From positions 420,161 to 484,160 of the forward strand of contig NZ_LT635451.1 of the NCBI RefSeq assembly GCF_900120005.1: 64,000 nucleotides of DNA, in the 5' to 3' direction. How positions within the stretch are numbered: the stretch's first letter is position 1; every line of letters starts with the position of its first letter. The DNA comes from Holdemania sp. Marseille-P2844. Lineage in GTDB: Bacteria; Bacillota_I; Bacilli_A; Erysipelotrichales; Erysipelotrichaceae. Shown here one piece after another: positions 41,165 through 50,677 of the stretch. The translations under genes and the position numbers were made by a program. Under the pieces are notes generated by a model that ran no database searches, had not been told where the DNA came from, and worked only from the letters and a program-made list of their open reading frames with translations.

Positions 41165-41632
41165 ATGCAGCATGTGTTTATAGTTGGCTCCAAGTCACTT
41201 GGAGCTTACGGTGGGTATGAGACGTTTGTTTATAAGCTGACGGAATATCATCAGAATAATGAAAAAATTAAATACCATGTAGCTTGTAAGGCAAATGGAG
41301 ATGGTTGCATGGATGAAAGTAAACTTGAGGGTGTGACCAAAATAAGCGATTCTGAATTTGAATTTCAGAATGCTCACTGTTTTAAGATTCCTGTGCTGAA
41401 CATCGGCTCGGCGGTGGCAATCTACTACGATGTAGTGGCACTTAAATATTGTTGTAAATACATTGAAAAGAATGGGATTCAGAATCCGATTGTCTATATA
41501 CTGGCCTGCCGAATTGGACCGTTCATAGGGCATTTTTATAAGAAGATACATAAGCTGGGCGGAAAGGTTTATCTGAATCCGGATGGTGCCGGAGTGATAA
41601 TAGGGACACAAAATATGGAGGTAGCAGCATGA
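41165..41632 (+). pseudogene. Truncated DUF1972 glycosyltransferase, copy 4
   Basis: These 155 residues are the N-terminal half of another DUF1972-type enzyme (VFIVGSKSLGAYGGYETFVY, YVACKANGDG-like region, GGKVYLNPDG). At LNPDG, where relatives continue with HEWKR, the text turns into AGVIIGTQNMEVAA and stops. The acceptor half alone should not be active. The stop overlaps the ATG of a fifth remnant. Confidence 0.82.
41585..41613 (+). repeat. Shared junction sequence, copy C
   Basis: GGTGCCGGAGTGATAATAGG, then GACACAAAA, at the breakpoint of copy 4. It differs from copy A only at a few positions in the first half. Confidence 0.7.
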
Positions 41633-41697
41633 GAAATAATAGAAAACCTCCGATGAAACAGAGCTTAAATATCGCTGGTTTCCAATGTCGTTTGTAG
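41629..41697 (+). pseudogene. Glycosyltransferase start remnant, copy 5
   Basis: Behind GGAGGTAGCAGC the ATG opens a 22-codon frame ending KQSLNIAGFQCRL. LNIA matches the family start, after which the gene is lost. The overlap with copy 4 (ATGA) repeats the layout of copies 1 and 2. Confidence 0.55.
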
Positions 41698-41807
41698 GAA
41701 ACAATAAATTTGAGAGTTTTCTCTTCGGTTAACAGCCGGGGAGTTTATATAGAAATGAATTTGAAATTCACAAATGTAAAAACATAAACAATTAGGAGGA
41801 ATGCAAC

Positions 41808-42704
41808 ATGAAAGGCATTATTCTTGCAGGCGGTTCTGGTACCCGTCTTTATCCTCTGACCAGAGTGACCTCGAAGCAGCTGCTTCCGATTTATGATAAA
41901 CCGATGATTTATTATCCGATATCGGTTCTGATGAATGCGGGCATCCGCGACATCCTTATTATTTCTACACCGCAGGATACCCCTCGTTTCCAGGATCTGC
42001 TGGGCGATGGTCACCAGTTTGGTGTAAATCTGACTTATGCAGTTCAGCCTTCCCCGGATGGTCTGGCACAGGCATTCATCATCGGTGCAGATTTCATTGG
42101 TGACGATACGGTAGCAATGGTTCTGGGTGACAATATTTTTGCAGGGCATGGTTTGAAGAAGCGTTTGAAGGCTGCTGTCGAGAATGCAGAGTCCGGCAAG
42201 GGTGCAACTGTGTTCGGCTACTATGTGGATGATCCAGAGCGTTTCGGTATTGTGGAGTTCGATGCAAACGGTAAGGCAGTTTCTATTGAAGAAAAGCCTG
42301 TCAAGCCGAAGAGCAACTATTGTGTCACTGGTTTGTACTTCTATGACAACCGTGTGGTCGAGTATGCAAAGAACCTGAAACCTTCTGCCCGTGGTGAGCT
42401 GGAAATCACTGATCTGAACCGTATCTATCTGGAAGATGGCAGTTTGAACGTGGAGCTGCTGGGTCAGGGCTTCACTTGGCTGGATACCGGTACGCACGAG
42501 AGCTTGGTGGATGCAACCAATTTCGTCAAGACGGTGGAAACTCACCAGCATCGTAAGATTGCTTGTCTGGAAGAAATCGCTTACTTGAATGGTTGGATTT
42601 CCAAAGAAGAAGTTCTGGAAGTTTATGAACTGCTCAAGAAGAACCAGTACGGCCAGTACCTGAAAGATGTTCTGGATGGTAAGTACCAGGAGCATCTGTA
42701 TTAA
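41808..42704 (+). CDS. rmlA: Glucose-1-phosphate thymidylyltransferase
   Basis: This 298-residue cytosolic enzyme makes dTDP-glucose from dTTP and glucose-1-phosphate, the first step of dTDP-L-rhamnose synthesis. The nucleotide motif [16 protein letters not shown] starts at residue 2, followed by [16 protein letters not shown]. Further conserved segments are [11 protein letters not shown] near 107, [20 protein letters not shown] near 156 and [16 protein letters not shown] near 224. Length is normal. Base and codon use differ from the AT-rich neighbours, as in all the rml genes here. Confidence 0.97.
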   Translation: MKGIILAGGSGTRLYPLTRVTSKQLLPIYDKPMIYYPISVLMNAGIRDILIISTPQDTPRFQDLLGDGHQFGVNLTYAVQPSPDGLAQAFIIGADFIGDDTVAMVLGDNIFAGHGLKKRLKAAVENAESGKGATVFGYYVDDPERFGIVEFDANGKAVSIEEKPVKPKSNYCVTGLYFYDNRVVEYAKNLKPSARGELEITDLNRIYLEDGSLNVELLGQGFTWLDTGTHESLVDATNFVKTVETHQHRKIACLEEIAYLNGWISKEEVLEVYELLKKNQYGQYLKDVLDGKYQEHLY

Positions 42705-42776
42705 GCACATATATTATTAAACTACAAAAAATCAAAAAATACCCGCGCAAGGCGTTATTAAGAGAGGATACATATT

Positions 42777-43796
42777 ATGACTATTATTGTTACCGGCGGT
42801 GCCGGATTTATCGGAAGCAACTTTGTGTTCCATATGCTGAAGAAATACCCTGACTATCGCATTGTCTGTTTGGACAAGCTGACCTATGCTGGCAACCTGT
42901 CCACGCTGGCTCCTGTGATGGAGAATCCTAACTTCCGTTTTGTGAAGTTGGATATCTGCGACCGTGAGGGTGTGTACAAGCTGTTCGAGGAAGAACATCC
43001 CGATATCGTAGTCAACTTTGCAGCTGAGAGCCATGTTGACCGCTCTATCAAAGATCCTGGCATCTTCCTCCAGACCAACATCATGGGTACGGCTACTCTG
43101 ATGGATGCCTGTCGCAAGTACGGCATTACCCGTTATCATCAGGTTTCTACCGATGAGGTGTATGGTGACCTGCCGCTGGATCGTCCTGACCTGTTCTTTA
43201 CCGAGGAAACCCCGATCCACACCAGCAGTCCGTATTCTTCTTCCAAGGCTGCGGCCGATCTGCTGGTTATGGCTTACAACCGTACCTATGGTCTGCCTGT
43301 GACCATCAGCCGTTGCTCCAATAACTATGGTCCGTATCACTTCCCTGAGAAGCTGATTCCTCTGATGATTGCTAACGCTCTGGCAGATAAGCCTCTGCCT
43401 GTTTACGGTGAAGGTCTGAATGTCCGTGACTGGCTGTATGTGGAGGATCACTGCAAGGCAATCGACCTGATTATCCATAAGGGTCGTGTGGGCGAGGTCT
43501 ACAACATCGGTGGCCACAATGAGATGAAGAACATCGACATTGTTAAGATCATCTGTGATGCGCTGGGTAAGCCTTATTCCCTGATTACTCATGTTACCGA
43601 CCGTAAGGGTCACGATATGCGTTATGCCATCGACCCGACTAAGATCCACAATGAACTGGGCTGGCTGCCGGAGACTATGTTCAAGGACGGCATTCAGAAG
43701 ACTATCCAGTGGTATCTGGATAACAAGGAATGGTGGGAAACCATTATTTCCGGCGAGTACCAGAACTACTACGAGAAAATGTACGGTAATCGCTAA
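42777..43796 (+). CDS. rmlB: dTDP-glucose 4,6-dehydratase
   Basis: This 339-residue NAD-dependent extended SDR makes dTDP-4-keto-6-deoxyglucose. The Rossmann motif is [17 protein letters not shown] at 4-20. [12 protein letters not shown] near 80 is characteristic of the family, and [10 protein letters not shown] near 122 plus [20 protein letters not shown] near 151 supply the catalytic Asp-Glu and Tyr-xxx-Lys residues. RMRB-type C-terminal substrate binding follows ([16 protein letters not shown]). The gene is intact and in the same orientation as rmlA. Confidence 0.97.
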   Translation: MTIIVTGGAGFIGSNFVFHMLKKYPDYRIVCLDKLTYAGNLSTLAPVMENPNFRFVKLDICDREGVYKLFEEEHPDIVVNFAAESHVDRSIKDPGIFLQTNIMGTATLMDACRKYGITRYHQVSTDEVYGDLPLDRPDLFFTEETPIHTSSPYSSSKAAADLLVMAYNRTYGLPVTISRCSNNYGPYHFPEKLIPLMIANALADKPLPVYGEGLNVRDWLYVEDHCKAIDLIIHKGRVGEVYNIGGHNEMKNIDIVKIICDALGKPYSLITHVTDRKGHDMRYAIDPTKIHNELGWLPETMFKDGIQKTIQWYLDNKEWWETIISGEYQNYYEKMYGNR

Positions 43797-43816
43797 AGTC
43801 TGAGGGGGATTGTGGA

Positions 43817-44731
43817 ATGAAAGTATTCGTAACAGGTGTCGGCGGACAGCTCGGACACGATGTAATGAATGAACTGGCAAAGCGTGGCTATGAGGGTGTT
43901 GGTACGGATATCGCCCCGGAATACAGCGGCGCACAGGATGGTACTGCTGTGACCACTATGCCTTATGTTCAGATGGATATTACCGATGCTGAAATGGTAG
44001 AAAAGGTCATTGCCGAAGTAAAGCCGGATGTAGTGGTTCACTGTGCAGCCTGGACTGCCGTAGATATGGCTGAGGATGACGATAAGGTAGAAAAAGTTCG
44101 TGCCATCAACGCCGGTGGTACGCAGAATATTGCCAATGTTTGCAAGAAGCTGGACAGCAAGATGGTCTATATCGGCACCGATTATGTGTTTGACGGACAG
44201 GGTACAGAACCTTGGCAGCCGGACTGCAAGGACTACAAGCCTTTGAATGTATATGGTCAGACCAAGCTGGAAGGCGAGTTGGCGGTTTCTAATACGCTGG
44301 ATAAATACTTCATTGTCCGTATTGCATGGGTCTTTGGTGTCAACGGAAAGAACTTCATCAAGACCATGTTGAATGTGGGTAAGAAGTTTGAAACTGTCCG
44401 TGTGGTCAATGACCAGATTGGTACTCCGACCTATACCTATGACCTTGCCAGACTGCTGGTGGACATGGTCGAAACCGAGAAGTACGGCTACTACCATGCT
44501 ACCAACGAGGGCGGTTACATCAGCTGGTATGATTTCACCTGCGAGATTTTCAAGCAGGCAGGATATACCACCAATGTGGTGCCGGTAACCACAGAGGAGT
44601 ATGGTCTAAGCAAGGCAGCTCGTCCGTTTAACAGCCGACTGGACAAGAGCAAGCTGGTGGAAGCTGGATTTGAGCCGCTTCCTACTTGGCAGGATGCGCT
44701 GAGCCGTTATCTGAAGGAAATTGAGTATTAA
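43817..44731 (+). CDS. rmlD: dTDP-4-dehydrorhamnose reductase
   Basis: This 304-residue NAD(P)H-dependent enzyme makes dTDP-L-rhamnose, the last step of the pathway. VFVTGVGGQLGHDVMNEL at 3-20 is the cofactor motif. VVHCAAWTAVDMAEDD near 75 and YIGTDYVFDGQGTEPW near 118 are family hallmarks, and NVYGQTKLEGELAVSN near 142 holds the YxxxK pair. It is intact. A second, broken copy of its 3' part lies at 45099-45686. Confidence 0.96.
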   Translation: MKVFVTGVGGQLGHDVMNELAKRGYEGVGTDIAPEYSGAQDGTAVTTMPYVQMDITDAEMVEKVIAEVKPDVVVHCAAWTAVDMAEDDDKVEKVRAINAGGTQNIANVCKKLDSKMVYIGTDYVFDGQGTEPWQPDCKDYKPLNVYGQTKLEGELAVSNTLDKYFIVRIAWVFGVNGKNFIKTMLNVGKKFETVRVVNDQIGTPTYTYDLARLLVDMVETEKYGYYHATNEGGYISWYDFTCEIFKQAGYTTNVVPVTTEEYGLSKAARPFNSRLDKSKLVEAGFEPLPTWQDALSRYLKEIEY

Positions 44732-44754
44732 AAGCTTTATATAGAGGTAAGACA

Positions 44755-45098
44755 ATGGGACAGATTAAAGTCGAAAAGAATGTTGCAGGCATTGAGGGCC
44801 TGTGTGTAATTGAACCTGCTGTGCATGGAGACAGCCGTGGATATTTCATGGAAACCTATAGCCAGCGGGATATGGAAGAGAACGGTATCATTATTAACTT
44901 TGTGCAGGACAACCAGTCTATGAGCACTAAGGGGGTGCTGCGTGGTCTGCATTTCCAGAAAAACTTTCCCCAGACCAAGCTGGTGCGTGTGATCAAGGGC
45001 AGCGTGTTCGATGTAGCAGTTGATCTACGTTCTGGCAGCGATACCTATGGTAAGTGGTACGGCATTGAGCTGACCGAGGAAAATAAAAAGCAGTTTTT
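44755..45098 (+). pseudogene. Truncated dTDP-4-dehydrorhamnose 3,5-epimerase
   Basis: About 115 residues match the start of RmlC (GDSRGYFMETYSQRDMEENG, VQDNQSMSTKGVLRGLHFQ). At EENKKQFL the homology ends, where the intact copy at 45702 continues with YISEGFAHGFLVL. The C-terminal part of the fold is missing. The sequence then joins a fragment of rmlD in another frame. Confidence 0.88.
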
Positions 45099-45686
45099 GA
45101 TGTGTTCAACGGCAAGGGTACTGAGCCTTGAGAGCCAGACTGCAAGGATTACAAGCCGCTGAATGTATATGGCCAGACCAAGCTGGAAGGAGAATTGGCT
45201 GTTAGCAGCACCTTAGAAAAATACTTCATTGTCCGTATCGCCTGGGTATTTGGTCTGAATGGTAAGAATTTCATCAAGACCATGATAAACGTGGGAAAAA
45301 CCCATGATGAGGTGCGGGTGGTCAACGACCAGATCGGAACTCCGACCTACACCTATGATCTGGCTCGTCTTCTGGTCGATATATGTGAGACAGAGAAGTA
45401 TGGCTATTATCATGCGACAAATGCCGAATTGAGCGAAAAGGAAGCCGAACAGTCCGGAAGCAAATCCGGATACATCAGTTGGTATGACTTCTGCTGTGAG
45501 TTTTATAAGCAGTATGGCTTAAAAACAAAGATAATTCCTGTAACCACGGAAGAATATGGTCTGAGTAAAGCGGCAAGACCCTTTAACAGTCGTTTGGACA
45601 AGAAAAAACTGGTAGAGAATGGATTTACCCCACTTCTTACTTGGCGTGATGCCGTCGGCCGCTATCCGAAAGAGACAAAATTGTAA
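45099..45686 (+). pseudogene. 3' fragment of a second rmlD
   Basis: From 45099 the text reads VFNGKGTEP, a TGA at 45129-45131, then PDCKDYKPLNVYGQTKLEGE and on to the end of RmlD. The TGA stands where the intact copy has TGG (Trp). The N-terminal cofactor domain is gone. A frame from ATG 45195 could still yield 163 residues, but without the Rossmann domain it should not act as a reductase. Confidence 0.87.
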
Positions 45687-45701
45687 GGAGAAAATTGAAA
45701 T

Positions 45702-46304
45702 ATGGGACAGATTAAAGTGACGAAAGCCCCCATTGATGGGCTGTATGTGATTGAGCCTACAGTACATGGAGACAGTCGGGGTTATTTCGTAGAAACATAC
45801 AATCAGAATGATATGCATGAAGCTGGCCTGGATATGGTGTTTGTTCAGGATAATCAGTCAATGAGTACGAAAGGTGTGCTGCGTGGTTTACACTTCCAGA
45901 AGCAGTATCCGCAGGGCAAACTGGTACGTGTAATCCAGGGAACAGTATTTGATGTGGCCGTTGATCTGCGATCAGGCAGTAAGACTTATGGTCAGTGGTT
46001 TGGTGTGGAATTAAGCGAGGAAAACAATAAACAGTTTTATATCTCTGAAGGATTTGCACATGGATTCCTGGTGCTCTCAGACGTAGCGAAGTTCTGCTAT
46101 AAGGTAACGGATTTTTATCATCCTGGTGATGAAGGCGGCCTGGGCTGGAATGACCCTGAGATCGGTATCCAGTGGCCGAAACTGGAGGGCGAATACAAGG
46201 GCAGTGCAAGTGCAGAAGGCTACATGCTGGAAGATGGTACTGCATTGAATTTGAGTGATAAGGACCAGAAGTGGCTGGGACTGAAGGATACCTTCAAGTT
46301 TTGA
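45702..46304 (+). CDS. rmlC: dTDP-4-dehydrorhamnose 3,5-epimerase
   Basis: This 200-residue cupin-fold enzyme epimerises C3 and C5 of the 4-keto sugar. RGYFVETYNQNDMHEAGL near 25, STKGVLRGLHFQKQYPQGKL near 51 (active-site histidine region), and SEGFAHGFLVLSDVAKFCYK near 116 are all present, with WNDPEIGIQWP near 148. With rmlA, B and D the rhamnose pathway is complete. The four genes stand together and differ in codon use from flanking DNA. Confidence 0.96.
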   Translation: MGQIKVTKAPIDGLYVIEPTVHGDSRGYFVETYNQNDMHEAGLDMVFVQDNQSMSTKGVLRGLHFQKQYPQGKLVRVIQGTVFDVAVDLRSGSKTYGQWFGVELSEENNKQFYISEGFAHGFLVLSDVAKFCYKVTDFYHPGDEGGLGWNDPEIGIQWPKLEGEYKGSASAEGYMLEDGTALNLSDKDQKWLGLKDTFKF

Positions 46305-46341
46305 TTTAAAGCAAAAAAAAACTAGAAGGTAGGATAGAACT

Positions 46342-47166
46342 ATGAAAAATACCCCATATACAGTTTTAATGTCTGTGTACATAAAAGAAAAGGCTGAGTA
46401 TTTAAAATTAAGCATTCAGAGTATGCTCGACCAAACGATTCCGCCTGATGAGTTTATTCTTGTTAAAGATGGTCCGTTAACAACAGAACTGGAAGCAGTT
46501 GTGGAATATTACGATCAGAAATGTCCAGGCTTATTTACTATAATTTCGAATGAAACAAATCTTGGACTTGGACCAGCACTTGCAAAAGGTGTTGTTGTAT
46601 CCAAAAATGAACTGATTGCGAGAATGGATTCTGATGATGTATCAGAAAAAACTCGATGCGAAAAACAACTTGCTGCCTTTGAAAAGGATTCAAAGTTAGA
46701 GATGGTTGGGTCATTCGAGGCGGAATTTATTGGAGAAAAAGACAACATTGTGTCAGTTCATCGAGTACCTGAAACACATGATGAAATCACAAAATTTATG
46801 CGCCGTAGGTGTGCTATTCTGCATCCAACAGTAATGTACAAGAAAAGTGCCGTAATCAGAAGCGGAAACTATCACTCTGTTCCATTATATGAAGACTATG
46901 ATCTTTTTGCAAGAATGGTGCTGGAATACAATGTGCATAGTTATAATATTCAAGAAAATTTGTACTATATTAGAACAAGTGAGGATTTCTTTAAAAGACG
47001 CGGTGGATTAAAATACGCAAGAACAGTTTTGAACTTTAAATGGAACCAGCACAAAAAAGGATATATGTCGCTGACAGATTTTTGCATTAGTGGTTTGGGG
47101 CAGGCATTTGTATGTGTTCTACCGAATACATTACGTAAAGCTGTCTATTTGAAGTTGTTGCGATAA
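46342..47166 (+). CDS. Glycosyltransferase family 2
   Basis: This 274-residue cytosolic GT-A enzyme adds a sugar to the lipid-linked repeat unit. YTVLMSVYIKEKAEYLKLSI near 5 is the GT2 start (here Y instead of the usual YN), EFILVKDGPLT near 35 is the first acidic site, and ELIARMDSDDVSEKTRCEKQ near 90 holds the DxD motif. WKxL-type C-terminal helices follow. The layout resembles rhamnosyl/galactosyltransferases that use dTDP sugars, but the specificity is open. Confidence 0.9.
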   Translation: MKNTPYTVLMSVYIKEKAEYLKLSIQSMLDQTIPPDEFILVKDGPLTTELEAVVEYYDQKCPGLFTIISNETNLGLGPALAKGVVVSKNELIARMDSDDVSEKTRCEKQLAAFEKDSKLEMVGSFEAEFIGEKDNIVSVHRVPETHDEITKFMRRRCAILHPTVMYKKSAVIRSGNYHSVPLYEDYDLFARMVLEYNVHSYNIQENLYYIRTSEDFFKRRGGLKYARTVLNFKWNQHKKGYMSLTDFCISGLGQAFVCVLPNTLRKAVYLKLLR

Positions 47167-47185
47167 AAATAGATTGAGGACAATT

Positions 47186-48292
47186 ATGGAAAAGGAACTG
47201 ATAAGAGTTTTACATATTGTGCCTAATATGCAGGCAGGCGGACTTGAAACATTAATTATGAACATCTATAGAAATATAGATAGGACTAAAGTCCAGTTTG
47301 ACTTTCTGGTTCATTATACCGGAAACTACTTTTATGATGATGAAATCAGAAGTTTGGGCGGAAGAATATATAAGTTATCAGTGCGCGACGACAACAATTT
47401 TATAAAATATTTGAAAGATCTGGATGTGTTTTTTAAGGCACATCCAGAATATAAGATTGTACATGGACATATGGAAAGTCTAGGACAGTTTTATTTTAAG
47501 GCTGCAAAAAGGAATGGAGTTCCTGTGCGTGTTGCACACAGTCATAATTCAGCAACAGAAGATACACTCAAGGGGAAAATTAAGGGACTTCTCTTGAAAC
47601 GATATAAAGTATTTGCAACAGATTACTTTGCTTGTTCACAAACAGCAGGTGAGTTTATGTTTGCAAATAAAAAGTTTATTGTTCTGAAGAATGCAATCAT
47701 TGTAAATAATTTTGTTTACAATGAAGATGAAAGAAATCGGCTGAGAAAAGAACTCGGTATTGAGGATAAAATAGTCATTGGTCATGCAGGAAGGTTCTGC
47801 GAACAGAAAAATCATAAATTTTTAATAGATGTTTTCAAGAAAATCGCTGATATAGAAAATAATGCGGTTTTGTTGTTGATTGGTGCTGGAGAAACCTTTG
47901 AAAGGATAAAGGAACAAGTTCGAGAGTATGGTTTGGAAGAACGTGTTTCTTTTCTAGGGGTTAGAAAAGACATTGCAAGCCTGTATCAGGTGATGGATTG
48001 TTTTGTGTTTCCATCACTTTTTGAGGGGCTTGGTATTGTTGCAATAGAAGCACAGTGTTCTGGTTTGCCAGTAGTTGGATCTGATGTTATTCCAAAAGAA
48101 GCTGCGGTAACGAATCAATTCCATTATATGTCGCTGGATTATTCGGCAGATGCATGGGCAAAAAAAATTCTCGAAGTGACGAAGCCGAAGAGAAAAGCAG
48201 AAATCGATAAAATTCGAGCTGCGGGATATGACGTGCATGATGTTGCGGAATATTTACAAGAGTTTTATATAAAGAAGTATTTGGAGAATTAA
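47186..48292 (+). CDS. Glycosyltransferase family 4 (EpsF-like)
   Basis: This 368-residue GT-B enzyme has the N-terminal acceptor domain start IRVLHIVPNMQAGGLETLIM and the C-terminal donor domain with VIGHAGRFCEQKNHKFLID near 190 and VFPSLFEGLGIVAIEAQCSG near 275 (the ExxGxxxxE-type loop). The start is ATG 47186, placed 6 bases after GAGGA. It resembles EpsF/CapM-type enzymes for exopolysaccharide. The sugar is not predictable. Confidence 0.9.
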   Translation: MEKELIRVLHIVPNMQAGGLETLIMNIYRNIDRTKVQFDFLVHYTGNYFYDDEIRSLGGRIYKLSVRDDNNFIKYLKDLDVFFKAHPEYKIVHGHMESLGQFYFKAAKRNGVPVRVAHSHNSATEDTLKGKIKGLLLKRYKVFATDYFACSQTAGEFMFANKKFIVLKNAIIVNNFVYNEDERNRLRKELGIEDKIVIGHAGRFCEQKNHKFLIDVFKKIADIENNAVLLLIGAGETFERIKEQVREYGLEERVSFLGVRKDIASLYQVMDCFVFPSLFEGLGIVAIEAQCSGLPVVGSDVIPKEAAVTNQFHYMSLDYSADAWAKKILEVTKPKRKAEIDKIRAAGYDVHDVAEYLQEFYIKKYLEN

Positions 48293-48312
48293 GAAAGCTA
48301 GAGGGCGGAAAG

Positions 48313-49473
48313 ATGAAAAAAGTTGGTCTAGTTTCGGTGAGAAACTATAACTATGGAAGTATATTGCAAGCATATGCCTTGCAGCAGGAGCTGTTTGCAG
48401 CAGGGATTGATAATGAATTGATCTATTATAAAAAGCGTAATGTTGTTAAGCAGGCTCTTAGAATATTTAATCTGCCGCTCCTCATGGCAAAGACGAAAGA
48501 TGTCTGGCGTGTACTTGAAGGAAAAACTAATCCGAAATTAAAACCGATTATTTCTGGAAGGAATAGAGCTTTTTCGAATTTTCTCAAAGATAATTTTGTA
48601 TTTACACCGTGCTTAAGTGGCAGAAAACAGCTTGTTGACTACACAAAGAAATTTGATGCTTTCATTTTGGGAAGCGATCAGGTGTGGAATCCAATGTTAC
48701 TTGGTGGGGATTATTATACATTAACTTGGGTGGATTCTCATCGTCCCAAAGTAACATATGCTTCGAGCTTCGGTGTATCCGAGATACCTGCGAGCCAAGT
48801 AAAAAAGACGAAAGAATACCTGTCTCGATTCAATATGATCTCGGTTAGAGAAAAACAGGGGGCAGAGATTGTTGAAAAATTGACGGGAAAAAAGGCTGAA
48901 GTCTGTTGTGATCCTACTGTGCTGACAGACCGGAAGAGATGGGACGAGCTTAGTGGAGATTGTCCGTTTGTGAGTGAAAAGTATATTTTCTGCTATTTTA
49001 TTGGAAATAATCCAAGCCAACGAGAGTTTGCAAAAAAATTAGCACAGAAAACGGGATGCAAAATCTTAGCAGTTAAACACATTGATGAGTATATTAAAAG
49101 TGATGATGACTTTGGCGATATTGACTATTTAGAAGTCGGGCCAAAAGAGTTTGTCAATTTTATTAGATACGCCACATATGTATGTACGGATTCTTTTCAT
49201 GGAACGATTTTCTCGATAATGTATAATAAGAACTTCTTTACGTTTAAGAGATTTTCAGATAGCCAGAAAAGCTCTATGAATTCGAGGGTAAAAAATATTC
49301 TTTCAATCGTTGGTTTGTCCAATCGCTTGTTTGAAAACTCAATTACTCCGGAAGTAGCACTCGCATATCAAGTGGACTGGTCTGATGTCAATAAGAGGCT
49401 AAATGATTTTAGAAAAAGTTCACGAGAGTATTTTGAAAGAGCCATAAAGTGCTTAAAGGGTGCACAGGAATGA
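48313..49473 (+). CDS. Polysaccharide pyruvyltransferase family protein, copy 1
   Basis: This 386-residue protein is of the PS_pyruv_trans family (CsaB/ExoV type), which adds ketal pyruvate to sugars using PEP. The start VGLVSVRNYNYGSILQAYAL is the family signature, with DAFILGSDQVWNP near 114, SVREKQGAEIVEKLTGK near 176, and CTDSFHGTIFSIMYNKNF near 292 as the late conserved histidine region. The next gene, a FrhB-like protein, overlaps by 4 bases. These two families are often neighbours in gut Bacillota and Bacteroidota glycan loci. Confidence 0.9.
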   Translation: MKKVGLVSVRNYNYGSILQAYALQQELFAAGIDNELIYYKKRNVVKQALRIFNLPLLMAKTKDVWRVLEGKTNPKLKPIISGRNRAFSNFLKDNFVFTPCLSGRKQLVDYTKKFDAFILGSDQVWNPMLLGGDYYTLTWVDSHRPKVTYASSFGVSEIPASQVKKTKEYLSRFNMISVREKQGAEIVEKLTGKKAEVCCDPTVLTDRKRWDELSGDCPFVSEKYIFCYFIGNNPSQREFAKKLAQKTGCKILAVKHIDEYIKSDDDFGDIDYLEVGPKEFVNFIRYATYVCTDSFHGTIFSIMYNKNFFTFKRFSDSQKSSMNSRVKNILSIVGLSNRLFENSITPEVALAYQVDWSDVNKRLNDFRKSSREYFERAIKCLKGAQE

Positions 49474-50666
49474 TTAAATTAGTTGAGAAAGACCACTGCT
49501 CGGGCTGCACAGCTTGTATGGTCTGTTGTCCGAAAGAAGCAATATCAATGTGTACCAATGAGGAAGGATTTAAATATCCAGTTATTGATAGAAATCGGTG
49601 CGTGGAATGCGGAAAATGTGTAAAGACATGTCCTATCACGAATAAGCAAAAGAAAAATTCAGTAGTAGCCTCTTATATCGCTATGAATAATAATAAGAAT
49701 CAGCGTGAAGCAAGTGCATCAGGTGGTCTGTTTAGCGTCATAGCTCACTATGTCTTAGAGAAGAATGGCGTAGTTTTTGGTGCGGCATATGATGAAAAAC
49801 TTAGGGTTAAGCATATAGCTATAGAACATGAAGCAGATTTAGAAAAATTGAGAATGTCCAAGTACGTGCAAAGTGATTTAGGTGATACATTTAAACAGGT
49901 GGACAAGTATTTGAAAGCAGATAGAGTCGTTTTGTTCTCTGGTACGCCTTGTCAAGTAGCAGGACTTAGAGCTTATATTAATAGAGAAGACGAAAATCTA
50001 ATTCTCCTTGATTTGGTTTGTCATGGCGTTCCATCGCCAAAGCTGTTTGAAGACTATAAGGCTGCACTCTCAGAAAAATACGAAAGTGATATTCAGAACA
50101 TATATTTTAGAAGCAAGGTCTTAGGGCATCACTTGTCCACGATTGCAGTTCGCTTTTCAAATGGAAAGCTAATTCACAGCAGACGAGTGGTGAAATCTTA
50201 TCCGAGATTATGGTTTGCCGGGTTTGCATCACGGCCATCTTGCTATGCCTGCAGTTTTAAAGAAGAAGATCGTGTGAGTGATTTTACACTATTTGATTCT
50301 TTTAAGTCAGCTGGACAGTATGGCTTTAAAGATGATGATATGGGGCTGTCCAATGTGTATATTCGCACACAAAAGGCAATTGATTTGTGGAAACAAATCG
50401 AGGCTCAAGTTACTGCTGTAAAAACGGAAACAGCGGTTACGAATAAGAATGACGGAGACATGATCTATGAATCCGCAGTAAAAAATAAGGCTCGTGCAGA
50501 ATTTTGGAGTGATTATGGAAAACTTTCATATACAGAATTAATTGATAAGTATATTCCATATTCTAAAAAAGAAGCCATTATGGATATGGTTAAACGGGCA
50601 ATGGTTAGCACAAGCCTGAGTAAAAATTTGAAGATTAAAAAGCTACTTACAAAGATTAAAAAGTAA
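49470..50666 (+). CDS. FrhB-like protein with N-terminal 2x[4Fe-4S] ferredoxin domain
   Basis: This 398-residue protein begins with a ferredoxin domain (CSGCTACMVCCPKEAI near 10 and CVECGKCVKTCPI near 42), then a domain of the F420-hydrogenase/dehydrogenase beta-subunit family (SASGGLFSVIAHYVL near 76, VLFSGTPCQVAGLRAYI near 152, LDLVCHGVPSPKLFEDY near 178, RPSCYACSFKEEDR near 254). The family binds flavin and Fe-S clusters; F420 is not expected in this organism. The usual late DITxGDFWG segment is altered here (VSDFTLFDSFKSAGQY). Its function in glycan loci is undescribed as far as I know. ATG 49470 overlaps the previous stop. Confidence 0.85.
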   Translation: MIKLVEKDHCSGCTACMVCCPKEAISMCTNEEGFKYPVIDRNRCVECGKCVKTCPITNKQKKNSVVASYIAMNNNKNQREASASGGLFSVIAHYVLEKNGVVFGAAYDEKLRVKHIAIEHEADLEKLRMSKYVQSDLGDTFKQVDKYLKADRVVLFSGTPCQVAGLRAYINREDENLILLDLVCHGVPSPKLFEDYKAALSEKYESDIQNIYFRSKVLGHHLSTIAVRFSNGKLIHSRRVVKSYPRLWFAGFASRPSCYACSFKEEDRVSDFTLFDSFKSAGQYGFKDDDMGLSNVYIRTQKAIDLWKQIEAQVTAVKTETAVTNKNDGDMIYESAVKNKARAEFWSDYGKLSYTELIDKYIPYSKKEAIMDMVKRAMVSTSLSKNLKIKKLLTKIKK

Positions 50667-50677
50667 AGGAAGAAGAA

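Noticed and set aside
42732-43934. 400-codon open frame on the - strand opposite rmlB
   Set aside because: It mirrors a well-supported gene, has no recognisable residues of its own, and strong codon bias in the rml block keeps the opposite strand open. A similar 321-codon frame opposite rmlA (41745-42710) was rejected for the same reason.
45195-45686. A functional 163-residue short RmlD
   Set aside because: It lacks the NAD(P)-binding domain, and upstream in-frame rmlD text shows that it is a remnant.
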